From the NCBI GenBank assembly GCA_964605725.1, contig CAZSDQ010000001.1, positions 1-64,000 of the forward strand: a DNA stretch of 64,000 bases, written 5' to 3'. The first letter of the stretch is position 1; each line of letters starts with the position of its first letter. The notes beneath the pieces are model-generated. The model worked only from the letters and a program-made list of their open reading frames with translations. It was not told the origin of the DNA and searched no databases. The stretch comes from JAAZNV01 sp964605725. GTDB lineage: Bacteria > Patescibacteriota > WWE3 > UBA101185 > UBA10185. Below are positions 7,595 to 16,054 of the stretch, piece by piece. The translations under genes were made by a program, and so were the position numbers.

Positions 7595-9663
7595 ATGAAG
7601 AAGATATGCAACTCGAGCAAAGACATCTCGGTATTGTTTTGAGTAAAATTGAACAAGCCAAAAACACTATAAATGAAAGCTTAGATAAACTTGGAAAAGA
7701 AAATATAGAGAGACTAAAAGAATTGAGTGAAGACGGTTCCAGCTCCAGAGGTTATGGATCAAACGATTTTGATGTTCTTTTGGAGCAACTTCATCAAAAA
7801 AACTTATCGTTTAATTTAAAAGGTAAATACCAGACATTAAATGAACTTAAATTTCTTTCATCCGAGCCTTATTTTTCAAGAATAGACCTTTATAACAAAA
7901 GTTCGAACACTGATGAGAGATACTATATAGGTAAGTTTTCATATACAGAAGACAAACCTGTTATTACAGATTGGAGAAGTAAGGTAGCGTCAGTTTATTA
8001 CAGATACAGATACCCTCAAAAAGATGTAACTTACGATACACCTTCGGGTAAAGAAGTAAGAGATCTTAAGTTAAAGAGAACTTTTGAGATTCAGGATGGA
8101 GAGTTAATAAAATATTACAATAACGATCTTCAATTAGACGAGTCCTCGATAATCAAAGAAAAAATTGAAAAAAGGACCGGTGGTGTACTTGAAGATATTA
8201 TTCAAACTATCCAAAAATCACAGTTAGATATAATTGAAGCCGACCCAAGGCAGATATGCGTTGTTCAGGGTTGTGTGGGTAGCGGTAAAAGTACTGTGGC
8301 AATTCATAAACTCGCGCACATATTTTTCAATTACCCAAAGTTGGTTCATCCAGAAAAATGTTTAATGGTTACAAAAAGCCAAATATTAGCAGGGTACCTC
8401 TCAACCCTTTTTCCTAAATTAGGAATTTTTGATGTTACCTATAAAACTCTTAGGGATTTAGTTTATAACATTATTTTTAGAGAAGAGCTTAAGGTTAAAT
8501 ATGATTTTGATGAGGGGCAGGATACAAGTTTCTACAATAAGAAAAAGATTGAATTGGTCCAGAATCAAGTTAAAAAAGAAATTAAGGGTTACGAGAACAA
8601 AATTAAAAATATCTTCAAAGATCCCGGCCTAAAATTATATGCCAGTTTTAAATACAGTTACGATGAAACGCCTTATGAAAATGTTATTGAGTTACTCAAA
8701 GATACTTTGGAAGAAATAAAGATTCAAAAGTATCAATTAAAACTTAATCCAGACGGATTGAACTCTTGGTTGAATAAGCAAAATTTAATGAATTTAAGAA
8801 AAATATTAAGATCAGCAAATAAAATTAAAAATGATCTTCAAAATAATGCTGTAGAAAGAACAGTGAAAAGTCTCAACATAGATATAAGCTCAACTCTCAA
8901 ATACACTGATGTACTTGTTTACATATCGGTTTATTTAGAGTTGGTCGGTATGAGAGAGTTTAAAAAATATGAATACTGCGTAGTTGATGAATCCCAGGAC
9001 TTCAGTCTATTAGAATATCTTATTCTGAATAAAATAGTACTTAGAGGAAGATTTGCTTTATTTGGGGATTTGAACCAGTCTTTAGAAAACGACGGAGTTA
9101 GAAATTGGGATGATATTAAATCTGTCATAACTGACGCCCGGGTTGCGAATAAATTTAGTTTAGAAGAAAACTACCGAAGTACTAAGCAGATAATAGATTA
9201 CGCAAATAATATTTTAAAACCCTATACCGACAAATATCTACCAAAATCTATAGATAGAGTGGGCGAGGAACCCGGAGAGATGCTATTTTTAAATGAGGAC
9301 GAGATGTTAGAAGAATTTCGTAACTCACTATCAAACGATCTGAAAGATATCCATAAAAGTATCGGGGTTATTGTATTTGAAAACAATGATTTTACCGTAG
9401 AAAAAGTTAAGGAGATTATGCTAAAGGAAAATATTGATAAAAATGAAAATGGTTTTATTAAATTAACATCAAATCAAAAAATAAACTACACACCTCTGGG
9501 GATATATTTAATGAAATCAGACGATTGCAAAGGTTTAGAATTCTCTAAAGTCTATGTTCTAAATTTAAACACAAAGAAAATTAAAAATTATTCAAACGCC
9601 AGAAAAGCATACGTTTCAGTTACAAGAGCCATGAACGAATTACAGGTTTTTGGGGTAAAATAA
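7591..9663 (+). CDS. HelD-like superfamily 1 helicase/ATPase
   Basis: A 690-residue protein. The order of parts is: an N-terminal coiled coil (about 5-45), a beta-rich region, Walker A 'GCVGSGKST' near residue 228, a helical insertion, Walker B/DEAD-like 'VDESQDFS' near 465, 'GDLNQSLE' (motif III region), and C-terminal motif VI 'YVSVTRAMNELQV'. This arrangement, with the coiled coil preceding the ATPase, is that of HelD, which in Bacillus binds and recycles RNA polymerase, rather than UvrD/Rep. The length fits. It is translationally coupled to rsmI and closely followed by a membrane glycosyltransferase gene. Confidence 0.82.
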   Translation: MNEEDMQLEQRHLGIVLSKIEQAKNTINESLDKLGKENIERLKELSEDGSSSRGYGSNDFDVLLEQLHQKNLSFNLKGKYQTLNELKFLSSEPYFSRIDLYNKSSNTDERYYIGKFSYTEDKPVITDWRSKVASVYYRYRYPQKDVTYDTPSGKEVRDLKLKRTFEIQDGELIKYYNNDLQLDESSIIKEKIEKRTGGVLEDIIQTIQKSQLDIIEADPRQICVVQGCVGSGKSTVAIHKLAHIFFNYPKLVHPEKCLMVTKSQILAGYLSTLFPKLGIFDVTYKTLRDLVYNIIFREELKVKYDFDEGQDTSFYNKKKIELVQNQVKKEIKGYENKIKNIFKDPGLKLYASFKYSYDETPYENVIELLKDTLEEIKIQKYQLKLNPDGLNSWLNKQNLMNLRKILRSANKIKNDLQNNAVERTVKSLNIDISSTLKYTDVLVYISVYLELVGMREFKKYEYCVVDESQDFSLLEYLILNKIVLRGRFALFGDLNQSLENDGVRNWDDIKSVITDARVANKFSLEENYRSTKQIIDYANNILKPYTDKYLPKSIDRVGEEPGEMLFLNEDEMLEEFRNSLSNDLKDIHKSIGVIVFENNDFTVEKVKEIMLKENIDKNENGFIKLTSNQKINYTPLGIYLMKSDDCKGLEFSKVYVLNLNTKKIKNYSNARKAYVSVTRAMNELQVFGVK

Positions 9664-9673
9664 AAAAAGAATT

Positions 9674-11284
9674 ATGAAAAAAATATTTAGTTTCAAATAC
9701 ATTAAAGATAATATTAGATTAATTTTCCTGATCATTTTTTCAACAGCTTTAAGATTAATTAATTTAGGGTATTCAGATTACCAAGGTGATGAGATTAAGG
9801 CCTTGTATTTACCATCTAAAGGGCAATCATTGATCGAATTTTTAATTGCGCAAAAAAAAGGGCCGATTCAATTTCTTATAACTTATTTACTAAAATTTAT
9901 TGATCCGTCATATGAAAATCAATTTTTAATAAGATTACCTTTTGCCATCGCAGGTATTTTATCGATCCTGTTTTTTTATAAATTCATCAAGTTTCATTTC
10001 GGTGAGAAGGTAGCATTTTACTCATCATTATTTTTGTCATCCAACGGACTTTTTATTGCCTTTTCAAGAATTATTCAATACCAGTCATTCTCAATTCTAT
10101 TTTCAATATTGTGTTTGTATTTTCTCTCACTTTCTCTTAAGGGGGATAAATATAAATTTTTTGGTGTCTTTTTTGGATTGATATTTTGGGCGTTATCTTT
10201 GTTATCACATTACGATGGTTTTTTTATTTTTCCTTTTGTTTTGTATCTGTTAATAAAATGGTTTAAAAGAGATGACTTGGAAATTAAGGAAAAAATAAGA
10301 ATATTTGTAATTTCTGGTTTGGTTTCATCGGGCTTACTAGCACTTTTTTACATTCCGTTTTTAAGTTCAGTTAGTGTAGCAACCTCTGATTATTGGCTAA
10401 ACAGAATCACCGGTCAGTCGTCAGGTAAGATTTCAAGCTCTAAATATCTTTTTAAATTATATCAACCAATATTTTCATTAAAGCTTTATTTTGTTACATC
10501 ATTTTTAGGTGCTATTTTTATTATTCTAGGTTTCCTTTCGGATACGTTTTTGAAAATCAAAGGTATTCCAAAATACGTTAGGGATTTTTTTTCACACTCA
10601 ACTGAGATAATGCATTCAATAAAATCCGACAAACTAAGAGTAGCATTTCTTTTTTCATGGGTTATCATTACGGTCTTATTTTTTGAGTATTTTGTATATA
10701 TATCGGGAACACACATCTACAACTATCTTATTCCTACATCAATACTTATGGGTTTTGGTTTAGTTGCTGTTGAGAGTGCTGTATTTAAAATATTTGAATA
10801 CCCTCTTGTAAGAATATTTAATTTCTTGTTTGTATATTCAATATATTCATTTTTATTTGTACAAAGCTACGTAATACTCGTTGATCACACAAAAGAATAC
10901 CCATGGGAAAGTAAAAAATTTTTAATTTGGAATTTACAAAGACCCGACGAATCCTACCATTTGAGTCTATTTGGATTTCCTTATTATAGAAACTGGGAAG
11001 GTGTTAGAAGTTTTGCAAAATCACACCCCGAGCTTCAGGCGTACTCATCTAACGAAAGAAGACAAATCTCAGGTTATTACCTTGATTATGATAGGAATTA
11101 CGAAAAATCAGGACTCTATGTTTATGTAAGCAATCCACAAAGTTTTATCGGATCGATTAATGACGATAAAGCCGCTTATTGGGTTGGATCTCATGAACCT
11201 GTTTATGTTTTTAATTCTAGAGGTACAGATAAAGTTAGAGTTTATATGATGCAGCCCGGTACCCTAGAAGAAATTCAAAAATAA
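9674..11284 (+). CDS. GT39/ArnT-like membrane glycosyltransferase
   Basis: A 536-residue integral membrane protein with around ten helices and a C-terminal extracytoplasmic part of about 140 residues. The first loop carries 'DYQGDEIKALY' (about 34-44); an acidic D/E pair at this place is the catalytic signature of GT-C enzymes such as protein mannosyltransferases and ArnT, which use polyprenyl-phosphate sugars. 'RLPFAIAGILSILFFYKFIK' is also typical of the PMT_2 fold. The acceptor is not evident. It starts 10 bases after the helD-like gene, so it probably belongs to the same transcript. Confidence 0.7.
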   Translation: MKKIFSFKYIKDNIRLIFLIIFSTALRLINLGYSDYQGDEIKALYLPSKGQSLIEFLIAQKKGPIQFLITYLLKFIDPSYENQFLIRLPFAIAGILSILFFYKFIKFHFGEKVAFYSSLFLSSNGLFIAFSRIIQYQSFSILFSILCLYFLSLSLKGDKYKFFGVFFGLIFWALSLLSHYDGFFIFPFVLYLLIKWFKRDDLEIKEKIRIFVISGLVSSGLLALFYIPFLSSVSVATSDYWLNRITGQSSGKISSSKYLFKLYQPIFSLKLYFVTSFLGAIFIILGFLSDTFLKIKGIPKYVRDFFSHSTEIMHSIKSDKLRVAFLFSWVIITVLFFEYFVYISGTHIYNYLIPTSILMGFGLVAVESAVFKIFEYPLVRIFNFLFVYSIYSFLFVQSYVILVDHTKEYPWESKKFLIWNLQRPDESYHLSLFGFPYYRNWEGVRSFAKSHPELQAYSSNERRQISGYYLDYDRNYEKSGLYVYVSNPQSFIGSINDDKAAYWVGSHEPVYVFNSRGTDKVRVYMMQPGTLEEIQK

Positions 11285-11289
11285 AGATT

Positions 11290-11667
11290 TTATCCAAATA
11301 TTCTCGGACCGAATATAAGAGAGAAGTTAATTAAAAAGGTTAGAGCTGCAATAAGAACTGCCGCTGCTGAAACATCTTTAATTATTTTTACACCATCATT
11401 AAGATTTTTCATAAAACGATCCATTATTTCTTCAATAACAGTGTTTATAAGTTCCATAAATAGTAAAAATCCGGAACAAATAATAATAAAGGACCACTCC
11501 ACTCTTGTTATCTGGTATACCTTGCCTAAAATAATCGAAACTGCTACTATAAACAGTTGGATTCTAAAGTTAGGTTCGCTCAAAAAAGCGTGAAAAATCC
11601 CTTCAAAAGCAAATTTAAAACTATTTATTTGTCTTAAAGGATGATTAGGCTTAAATAATGTACGCAT
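11290..11667 (-). CDS. dgkA: Diacylglycerol/undecaprenol kinase
   Basis: A 125-residue membrane kinase with three helices. The family signature 'ELINTVIEEIMD' (about 71-82) and 'KDVSAAAVLIAAL' (about 97-109) is intact, including the catalytic glutamates. In Gram-positive-like cells this enzyme phosphorylates undecaprenol to regenerate the carrier lipid for wall and glycan synthesis. It converges with the GT39-like gene (gap 5 bases). Its -10 box TATGAT (complement of 11674-11679) lies 6 bases before the ATG and overlaps the -10 box of the divergent export operon. Confidence 0.9.
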   Translation of the reverse strand: MRTLFKPNHPLRQINSFKFAFEGIFHAFLSEPNFRIQLFIVAVSIILGKVYQITRVEWSFIIICSGFLLFMELINTVIEEIMDRFMKNLNDGVKIIKDVSAAAVLIAALTFLINFSLIFGPRIFG

Positions 11668-11687
11668 GCTATAATCATAACATATAT
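11668..11687. promoter_or_regulatory. Two divergent, overlapping -10 boxes
   Basis: TATAAT (11670-11675, plus) drives the export operon and TATGAT (complement of 11674-11679, minus) drives dgkA. The two hexamers share two bases, so polymerase cannot occupy both at once. The minus start codon is 6 bases from its box; the plus start is 12 bases from its box. Confidence 0.6.
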
Positions 11688-12755
11688 ATGAATAAGAAAA
11701 ATAATATTATTAAGAAATTTAAAAATCTTTTGATCCCGACCCTTATAATTGTTGGAATATTTATTTATTTTAATAAAAAAAATTCCGTAACTGCTTTAGT
11801 TAGAAAAGTAAATATTGAAAATAGGGAAGTGCAAAAAACTGTATCAGCCAGCGGAATAGTTGTATCGGATAAACAGGCTGATTTGTCATTTCTTGCCAGC
11901 GGAGTAATCACAAAAATATATGTTTCTGAAAATGAAGAAGTTAAAAAAGGTCAGTTACTGGGTTCTATTAATTCATCTATACAAAATCAAACCATTCAAT
12001 CTTACAAAGATGCGAGGGATATAAGATTAAGACAGAAGGAACTTTTTGAAAATGAAAAAAAATCAAATGCCAGATTATTAGGAGGAAATGATTCTTACGA
12101 TATAAAACTTAGGGAATACGAAGAGTCGTTAAGTCAAGCTGAAGCTGCTTACCAAGCCCAACTTTCGCTTTTATCAAATTACTACATATACGCACCTTTT
12201 GATGGAACAGTAGTTAAATTGTCACAAAAAGAGGGGGAGACCGCAACCCCAGGTGTGCCTGTGATTACCGTAGCCGATTTAAGCGACATTATTTTTGAAG
12301 TAGTGTTGGATCAAGAAGATTTTTCTACTGTTAAAGAAGGGCAGGAGGTAGAGATAGATTTAGATTCTTATGAAAACCATAGATTTACAGGAAAAGTGAA
12401 AAGTCTATCTCTATATTCAGATCCTGTAAAAGGTGGTTTTGTTGTAAAAAATGTTTTTGAAAGTAATGGTAAAAGTATTAAAGTTGGTATGACAGGAGAT
12501 GCCTACATGATTACAGATAAAACAGAAGGAGAAGTTCCTTCGTTACTTTTTAATGAAATCTCATATAATGAGAACGGTGATCCGTTCGTATGGATTTTAG
12601 ATAGTAAAAAAGTAAAAAAAGAGTCAGTAGAATTAGGTTTAGAAGGAGATCTATATAGTGAAATCAAATCAGACCTCGAAGGTAAGACAATCTTAGTTCC
12701 GGCAACTGATGATACAAAAATAGAAGAAGGTTATGTAGCAAAAATTATTAATTAA
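11688..12755 (+). CDS. Periplasmic-adaptor (MacA/HlyD-like) membrane fusion protein
   Basis: A 355-residue protein with an N-terminal membrane anchor (about 11-27), a first biotinyl-lipoyl half 'GVVSDKQADLSFLASGVI', a helical hairpin (about 100-165) and the second lipoyl half 'YAPFDGTVVKLSQKEGE', followed by a beta-barrel and membrane-proximal domain. It links an ABC transporter to the outside. An upstream in-frame ATG at 11658 exists, but it lies upstream of the TATAAT box; the ATG at 11688 follows the box and starts a lysine-rich tail plus anchor, so it is preferred. First gene of a three-gene operon. Confidence 0.85.
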   Translation: MNKKNNIIKKFKNLLIPTLIIVGIFIYFNKKNSVTALVRKVNIENREVQKTVSASGIVVSDKQADLSFLASGVITKIYVSENEEVKKGQLLGSINSSIQNQTIQSYKDARDIRLRQKELFENEKKSNARLLGGNDSYDIKLREYEESLSQAEAAYQAQLSLLSNYYIYAPFDGTVVKLSQKEGETATPGVPVITVADLSDIIFEVVLDQEDFSTVKEGQEVEIDLDSYENHRFTGKVKSLSLYSDPVKGGFVVKNVFESNGKSIKVGMTGDAYMITDKTEGEVPSLLFNEISYNENGDPFVWILDSKKVKKESVELGLEGDLYSEIKSDLEGKTILVPATDDTKIEEGYVAKIIN

Positions 12756-12757
12756 AA

Positions 12758-13435
12758 ATGACCCCCGTATTACAAGCAAAAAATCTTTGCAAAGGATATG
12801 AAGTAGGAGATGAAGTTATTACAGCTGTATGTAATATAAATCTCACTATTAATAAAGGCGATTTTATTGCTATAACAGGTAAATCTGGATCAGGAAAATC
12901 AACTTTAATGCATATGCTCGGGCTTTTAGATACACCTACTTCAGGCGAACTTATTTTAAATGGTAAAAATACAAAAGGAATGAGCGAGAAAGAATTGGCA
13001 CAAGTACGAAATACTGATATTGGATTTGTATTTCAAGCCTTTAATTTATTACAAAGAACGACTGTTTTAGAGAATGTAATGCTTCCACTTATATATAGTA
13101 GAATCCCAAATTCAGAACACGAAAAAAAGGCTTTAGAAGTTATAGAACAAGTTGGTCTAACACATCGTTTAAAAAATAAATCTAATGAATTATCTGGTGG
13201 AGAGAGACAGAGAGTCGCTATCGCCCGAGCTTTAGTCAATAACCCGTCACTAATATTAGCAGATGAACCTACTGGAAATTTAGATTCTAAAATGGGCGAG
13301 GAGATTGAAAAGATTTTAATAAATTTAAATAACGAAGGAAGAACTTTGATACTCGTTACTCACGATGATGATTTAGCTAAAATAGCTAAAAGGCAGGTTA
13401 TTTTAAAAGATGGAGCAATTTTAAGTGAACGTTAA
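12758..13435 (+). CDS. ABC transporter ATP-binding protein, MacB/LolD type
   Basis: A 225-residue ATPase subunit with Walker A GKSGSGKST (about 41-49), Q-loop 'FVFQAFNLL', signature LSGGERQRVAIARAL (about 146-160), Walker B 'LILADEPTGNLD' and H-loop 'LVTHD'. The 'EPTGNLDS' form and length identify the MacB/LolD/FtsE group, which drives mechanotransmission rather than classical import. It begins 2 bases after the adaptor gene and overlaps the permease gene by 11 bases. Confidence 0.93.
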   Translation: MTPVLQAKNLCKGYEVGDEVITAVCNINLTINKGDFIAITGKSGSGKSTLMHMLGLLDTPTSGELILNGKNTKGMSEKELAQVRNTDIGFVFQAFNLLQRTTVLENVMLPLIYSRIPNSEHEKKALEVIEQVGLTHRLKNKSNELSGGERQRVAIARALVNNPSLILADEPTGNLDSKMGEEIEKILINLNNEGRTLILVTHDDDLAKIAKRQVILKDGAILSER

Positions 13436-14609
13436 AGAAACATTATCGGCAGCATTAAAATCGCTGTTACTAAATAAAATAAGATCCTTTTTAACAATGT
13501 TGGGTGTAATCATTGGGGTATTTGCTGTTATTTCGTTAGTCTCTCTTGTAGGTGGGATTCAGAATTATGTTGAAGATCAATTTAATGACCTTGGTGCTAA
13601 TCTTATTTTTGTATCAAGTGGTAATAACAATTATAGAGGGGGCAGGCCAGGTCAGAATTTATCATCAAGTAATCTTAAGGAAGAGCACATAGAGTTAATA
13701 GAAAAGGAGGCCGGTGATTACATTGATTACGTTACTCCAACTGTTCAAACTGTTAAAACTATTAAATATAAAACGAATAACTTCTATACAACAATCATCG
13801 GTGTTAGTAATACAGCAGATAAAATATTCTCAATAAATGCTGCAGAAGGAAGATTCCTAAACAAATCAGAGGTTAATAATAGTTCTAAGTCAGTTGTAAT
13901 TGGATATGCTATGAAAAAGAGATTATTTAGCCAAGAAAATCCTCTTAAGAAAAATATAAAGATAGATGGGAAATCATACGAGGTAGTAGGAATACTTGCA
14001 AAGAAAAATCCTGAATATGACGAAGCTTTAATAATGCCGTATACAACTCTCCGAGATAATTTTGATGGTACTACAATAATATCTATTGTTTCAAAAGCAA
14101 AAAGCCAGTTTCCAATTACAAAGGCAGCGGAAAGCGTTAAACTAGCGATGTACAGAGATCTACACGACGATGAATTTTCAGTAATGACACAGGAAGATAT
14201 TCTCGAATCTATAAATAGTATACTAGGAATTTTAGCTGTAGCTTTAGCTACAATATCAGGTATATCTTTATTGGTCGGTGGTATAGGGATTATGAACATC
14301 ATGTTAGTATCAGTTACAGAGAGAACGAGGGAGATAGGTTTAAGAAAAGCACTGGGTGCCACATCATTTGATATCAAACGCCAGTTCATGATAGAGGCAG
14401 TAATTATTAGTTTATCTGGAGGTTTAATTGGGCTGTTACTTGGTTGGTTAAGTACATTGGCTATTAAGAACCTAGTTAGAGCTACCGTGCCTTTTTGGGC
14501 CATACCACTGGCGCTCGGATTTTCAGTACTGGTAGGAGTAGTATTTGGAACTTACCCTGCTGTAAAAGCAAGCAAAAAAGATCCAATTGAAGCACTAAGA
14601 TACGAATAA
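13425..14609 (+). CDS. ABC transporter permease, MacB type
   Basis: A 394-residue permease: one N-terminal helix (about 18-42) with the MacB_PCD signature 'LLLNKIRSFLTMLGVIIGV', a large extracytoplasmic domain (about 50-265), and three C-terminal FtsX helices with 'VTERTREIGLRKALGA' between them. The start is a GTG inside the ATPase gene. With the adaptor and ATPase it makes a tripartite-like exporter; in organisms with no outer membrane such systems export peptides, lipids or antibiotics. The substrate cannot be told. A peptide product could be a candidate, as a RiPP locus lies 7 kb away, but that link is speculation. Confidence 0.92.
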   Translation: MNVKETLSAALKSLLLNKIRSFLTMLGVIIGVFAVISLVSLVGGIQNYVEDQFNDLGANLIFVSSGNNNYRGGRPGQNLSSSNLKEEHIELIEKEAGDYIDYVTPTVQTVKTIKYKTNNFYTTIIGVSNTADKIFSINAAEGRFLNKSEVNNSSKSVVIGYAMKKRLFSQENPLKKNIKIDGKSYEVVGILAKKNPEYDEALIMPYTTLRDNFDGTTIISIVSKAKSQFPITKAAESVKLAMYRDLHDDEFSVMTQEDILESINSILGILAVALATISGISLLVGGIGIMNIMLVSVTERTREIGLRKALGATSFDIKRQFMIEAVIISLSGGLIGLLLGWLSTLAIKNLVRATVPFWAIPLALGFSVLVGVVFGTYPAVKASKKDPIEALRYE

Positions 14610-14618
14610 CAATTTGGG

Positions 14619-15053
14619 TTATTTTTCTAATATTTTTAGCTCGTAAGTTTTTCCTTTTTCTAAGTTCAACTTATCGATTTTTAATGTAATGTCTTCGTTA
14701 TCTTTTAGAATTGCCCATTTAAAACCATCCTTGGGTTTGATACCGTTGACCGATTCGATATCTACACCATAAGTGTACTTTACTATCTCATAAGAAATAT
14801 CACCCGAGCTTCTGATTTTTTTCATTAACTCTTCTACCGAATCCGTATTTTTTAATGTCTTAGTAAATTCTTTTGTTATTTTTCCGTTAATCAATTTTAA
14901 TGTTACGTCTACAGAGTAGGATTCCTCAACTTCTATTTTTTTCTTTTCATAAATTTTAAGATCGTCTCTTTTTAAAATTGATTTTACATAAAATACAAGA
15001 ATCGTACTTAAAAATATGTAACTTATTATCATGATAATTTTTGTTTTATTCAT
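14619..15053 (-). CDS. Membrane-anchored DUF4430-like protein
   Basis: A 144-residue protein with an N-terminal helix (about 6-24) and an extracytoplasmic domain. The pattern of a beta-strand pair, 'TDSVEELMKKIR', 'YEIVKYTYGVDIESVNGIKP' and a final strand resembles the DUF4430 (transcobalamin-like) domain, where the 'Y..G.fI.sInGi' segment is conserved. No function is established for these CPR proteins. The reading frame stays open upstream through the tRNA-Arg gene, but the ATG at 15053 follows a TAAAAT box by 7 bases, which fixes the likely start and again suggests a leaderless message. Confidence 0.6.
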   Translation of the reverse strand: MNKTKIIMIISYIFLSTILVFYVKSILKRDDLKIYEKKKIEVEESYSVDVTLKLINGKITKEFTKTLKNTDSVEELMKKIRSSGDISYEIVKYTYGVDIESVNGIKPKDGFKWAILKDNEDITLKIDKLNLEKGKTYELKILEK

Positions 15054-15113
15054 CTTTATAATTTTAACACGGAAAATTATGTATAATATAACTAAGTACG
15101 ATTGTTTTATCCT

Positions 15114-15191
15114 GCCCCCATAGCTCAGCGGATTTAGAGCACTCGTCTTCGGAACGAGGGGTCGGGGGTTCAAATCCCTCTGGGGGCGCCA
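15114..15191 (+). tRNA. tRNA-Arg (anticodon TCG)
   Basis: A full cloverleaf with acceptor GCCCCCA against TGGGGGC, anticodon stem CTCGT/ACGAG and loop CTTCGGA, anticodon TCG. The discriminator is G and CCA is encoded. Its 3' 21 bases are duplicated 144 bases downstream. Confidence 0.93.
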
Positions 15192-15335
15192 TTTGATGTA
15201 AAGGTATTGAGCAAGGGATTTGAATGTCGGAGTGAACGAAGTGAAAGAGACGGGGTCGCGAGCTTTACAGATTGTTTGAGCGTAAGCGAGATAAAATGTG
15301 TTAAGACTTGTGACCAAATCCCTCTGGGGGCACCA
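15192..15335 (+). repeat. tRNA-Arg 3'-end duplication with intervening hairpins
   Basis: The last 21 bases of tRNA-Arg (15171-15191) recur at 15315-15335 with one change, ending in CCA. Between them lies GGGATTTG (15215-15222), exactly complementary to CAAATCCC in both the tRNA and its copy, plus the core GAACGAAGTGA (15234-15244) and a GA-GC-GTAA-GC-GA loop near 15288. The piece could be the scar of an integrated element or an inserted RNA-hairpin module. It has no coding capacity that I believe. Confidence 0.7.
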
Positions 15336-15435
15336 ATTATTTTTATATTAATATCCAAAATATTATTTTATTTGAGTATAAAAATATTTTTTATTTAAAA
15401 TAATTCATTAAATAGTGTAGAAATATCAACAAATA
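15336..15435. other. AT-rich intergenic stretch, nothing recognised
   Basis: About 100 bases of very AT-rich sequence between the tRNA-Arg 3' copy and the operator palindrome. I see no gene, tRNA or clear promoter in it. Confidence 0.5.
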
Positions 15436-15487
15436 AATATGGTTGTTATACATTGTCGTGTCAATGTATACACAGATACACCATATT
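15436..15487. promoter_or_regulatory. Nested palindrome, probable operator
   Basis: TATACATTG (15447-15455) and CAATGTATA (15462-15470) form a perfect 9-bp inverted repeat around TCGTGT, and outer arms AATATGG (15436-15442) and CCATATT (15481-15487) repeat the symmetry. There is no T-run, so it is not a terminator. Its right arm touches the -35 box of the promoter for the small acidic protein, the expected place for a repressor site. Alternatively it is an RNA or replication-related hairpin. Confidence 0.5.
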
Positions 15488-15514
15488 GACATTTCCATAA
15501 ATACTCTGCAAAAT
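15486..15514 (+). promoter_or_regulatory. Promoter upstream of the small acidic protein
   Basis: TTGACA (15486-15491) and CAAAAT (15509-15514) are 17 bases apart. The -35 box overlaps the last bases of the palindrome at 15436-15487, so occupancy of the palindrome should block it. Confidence 0.5.
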
Positions 15515-15576
15515 TTTATTATATTAAAATGAATAAATTTCTGCCCAAAAAAATTTATTTAAATAAAAAATTTATT

Positions 15577-15610
15577 AGGACACTTCGTTAGAGAAGGTGT
15601 CCTTATTTTT
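15577..15610 (+). terminator. Hairpin with T-run in the leader of the acidic-protein gene
   Basis: AGGACAC (15577-15583) pairs with GTGTCCT (15597-15603), with TTC/GAA continuing inside, followed by TTATTTTT. It lies between the promoter and the start codon at 15629, so it may act as an attenuator or end a short separate RNA. Confidence 0.55.
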
Positions 15611-15628
15611 ATTAGGAGAAAATTAATA

Positions 15629-15808
15629 ATGATTACAAAAGAAGAAATAAGAAAAAAGTTAAAAGAAGATCCAAATTTTACATTAGAGGATGACGCTTCG
15701 GATGAAGATTGGGATTTATATTTTGAAGTTAAAGATGAGATAAGTGAAGAAACCGGATCAGATGAACAAGACTCGTGGGAAGAAGATGATGACGAGGAAA
15801 TTATTTAA
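15629..15808 (+). CDS. Small highly acidic protein
   Basis: A 59-residue soluble protein preceded by AGGAGAAAATTAATA, a usable ribosome-binding site. The first dozen residues are basic (MITKEEIRKKLK), the remainder is dominated by Asp and Glu and ends EEDDDEEII. No family is recognised. It is followed 56 bases later by a 22-residue lysine-rich peptide gene, so the pair have opposite charges and might bind each other or a nucleic-acid protein; that is inference. Both lie under a palindromic operator and share a terminator. Confidence 0.65.
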   Translation: MITKEEIRKKLKEDPNFTLEDDASDEDWDLYFEVKDEISEETGSDEQDSWEEDDDEEII

Positions 15809-15864
15809 TAATTTAGGATTGTGTTTGTTAGGAGTAATTATTTAGCCAAAGGAGGGCCCCTAAG

Positions 15865-15933
15865 ATGGCAGTAAAGAAAAAAGCAGTTAAAAAAGCTGCA
15901 CCAAAGAAAAAAACTGTAAAGAAGAAGAAATAA
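15865..15933 (+). CDS. 22-residue lysine/alanine-rich peptide
   Basis: A very short reading frame, MAVKKKAVKKAAPKKKTVKK plus two lysines, preceded by the strong ribosome-binding site AAAGGAGGG with good spacing and followed by a clear terminator, which argues that it is expressed. Composition is like the tail of histone H1-like or ribosomal proteins, so a nucleic-acid-binding role is possible. It is far shorter than any characterised H1-like protein. Probably one transcript with the acidic gene upstream. Confidence 0.55.
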   Translation: MAVKKKAVKKAAPKKKTVKKKK

Positions 15934-15951
15934 CGTTTTTTTCGATAAAAT

Positions 15952-15988
15952 AAACAGCGGTCTAAGGATTTTCCAAAGATCGCTGTTT
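15952..15988 (+). terminator. Terminator of the small acidic/basic gene pair
   Basis: AACAGCG (15953-15959) pairs with CGCTGTT (15981-15987), extended inward by TCT/AGA, and ends in a T-run. It stands 20 bases after the lysine-rich reading frame. Confidence 0.75.
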
Positions 15989-16054
15989 TCGTAATTCAAA
16001 TAAAATTGGTTAAATAATATTGGTAAATATATTGTATAATTTGTTGATATTTAT

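Noticed and set aside
15170..15398. Open frames on both strands over tRNA-Arg and its duplication
   Set aside because: They overlap a certain tRNA and RNA hairpins and have no translation signals.
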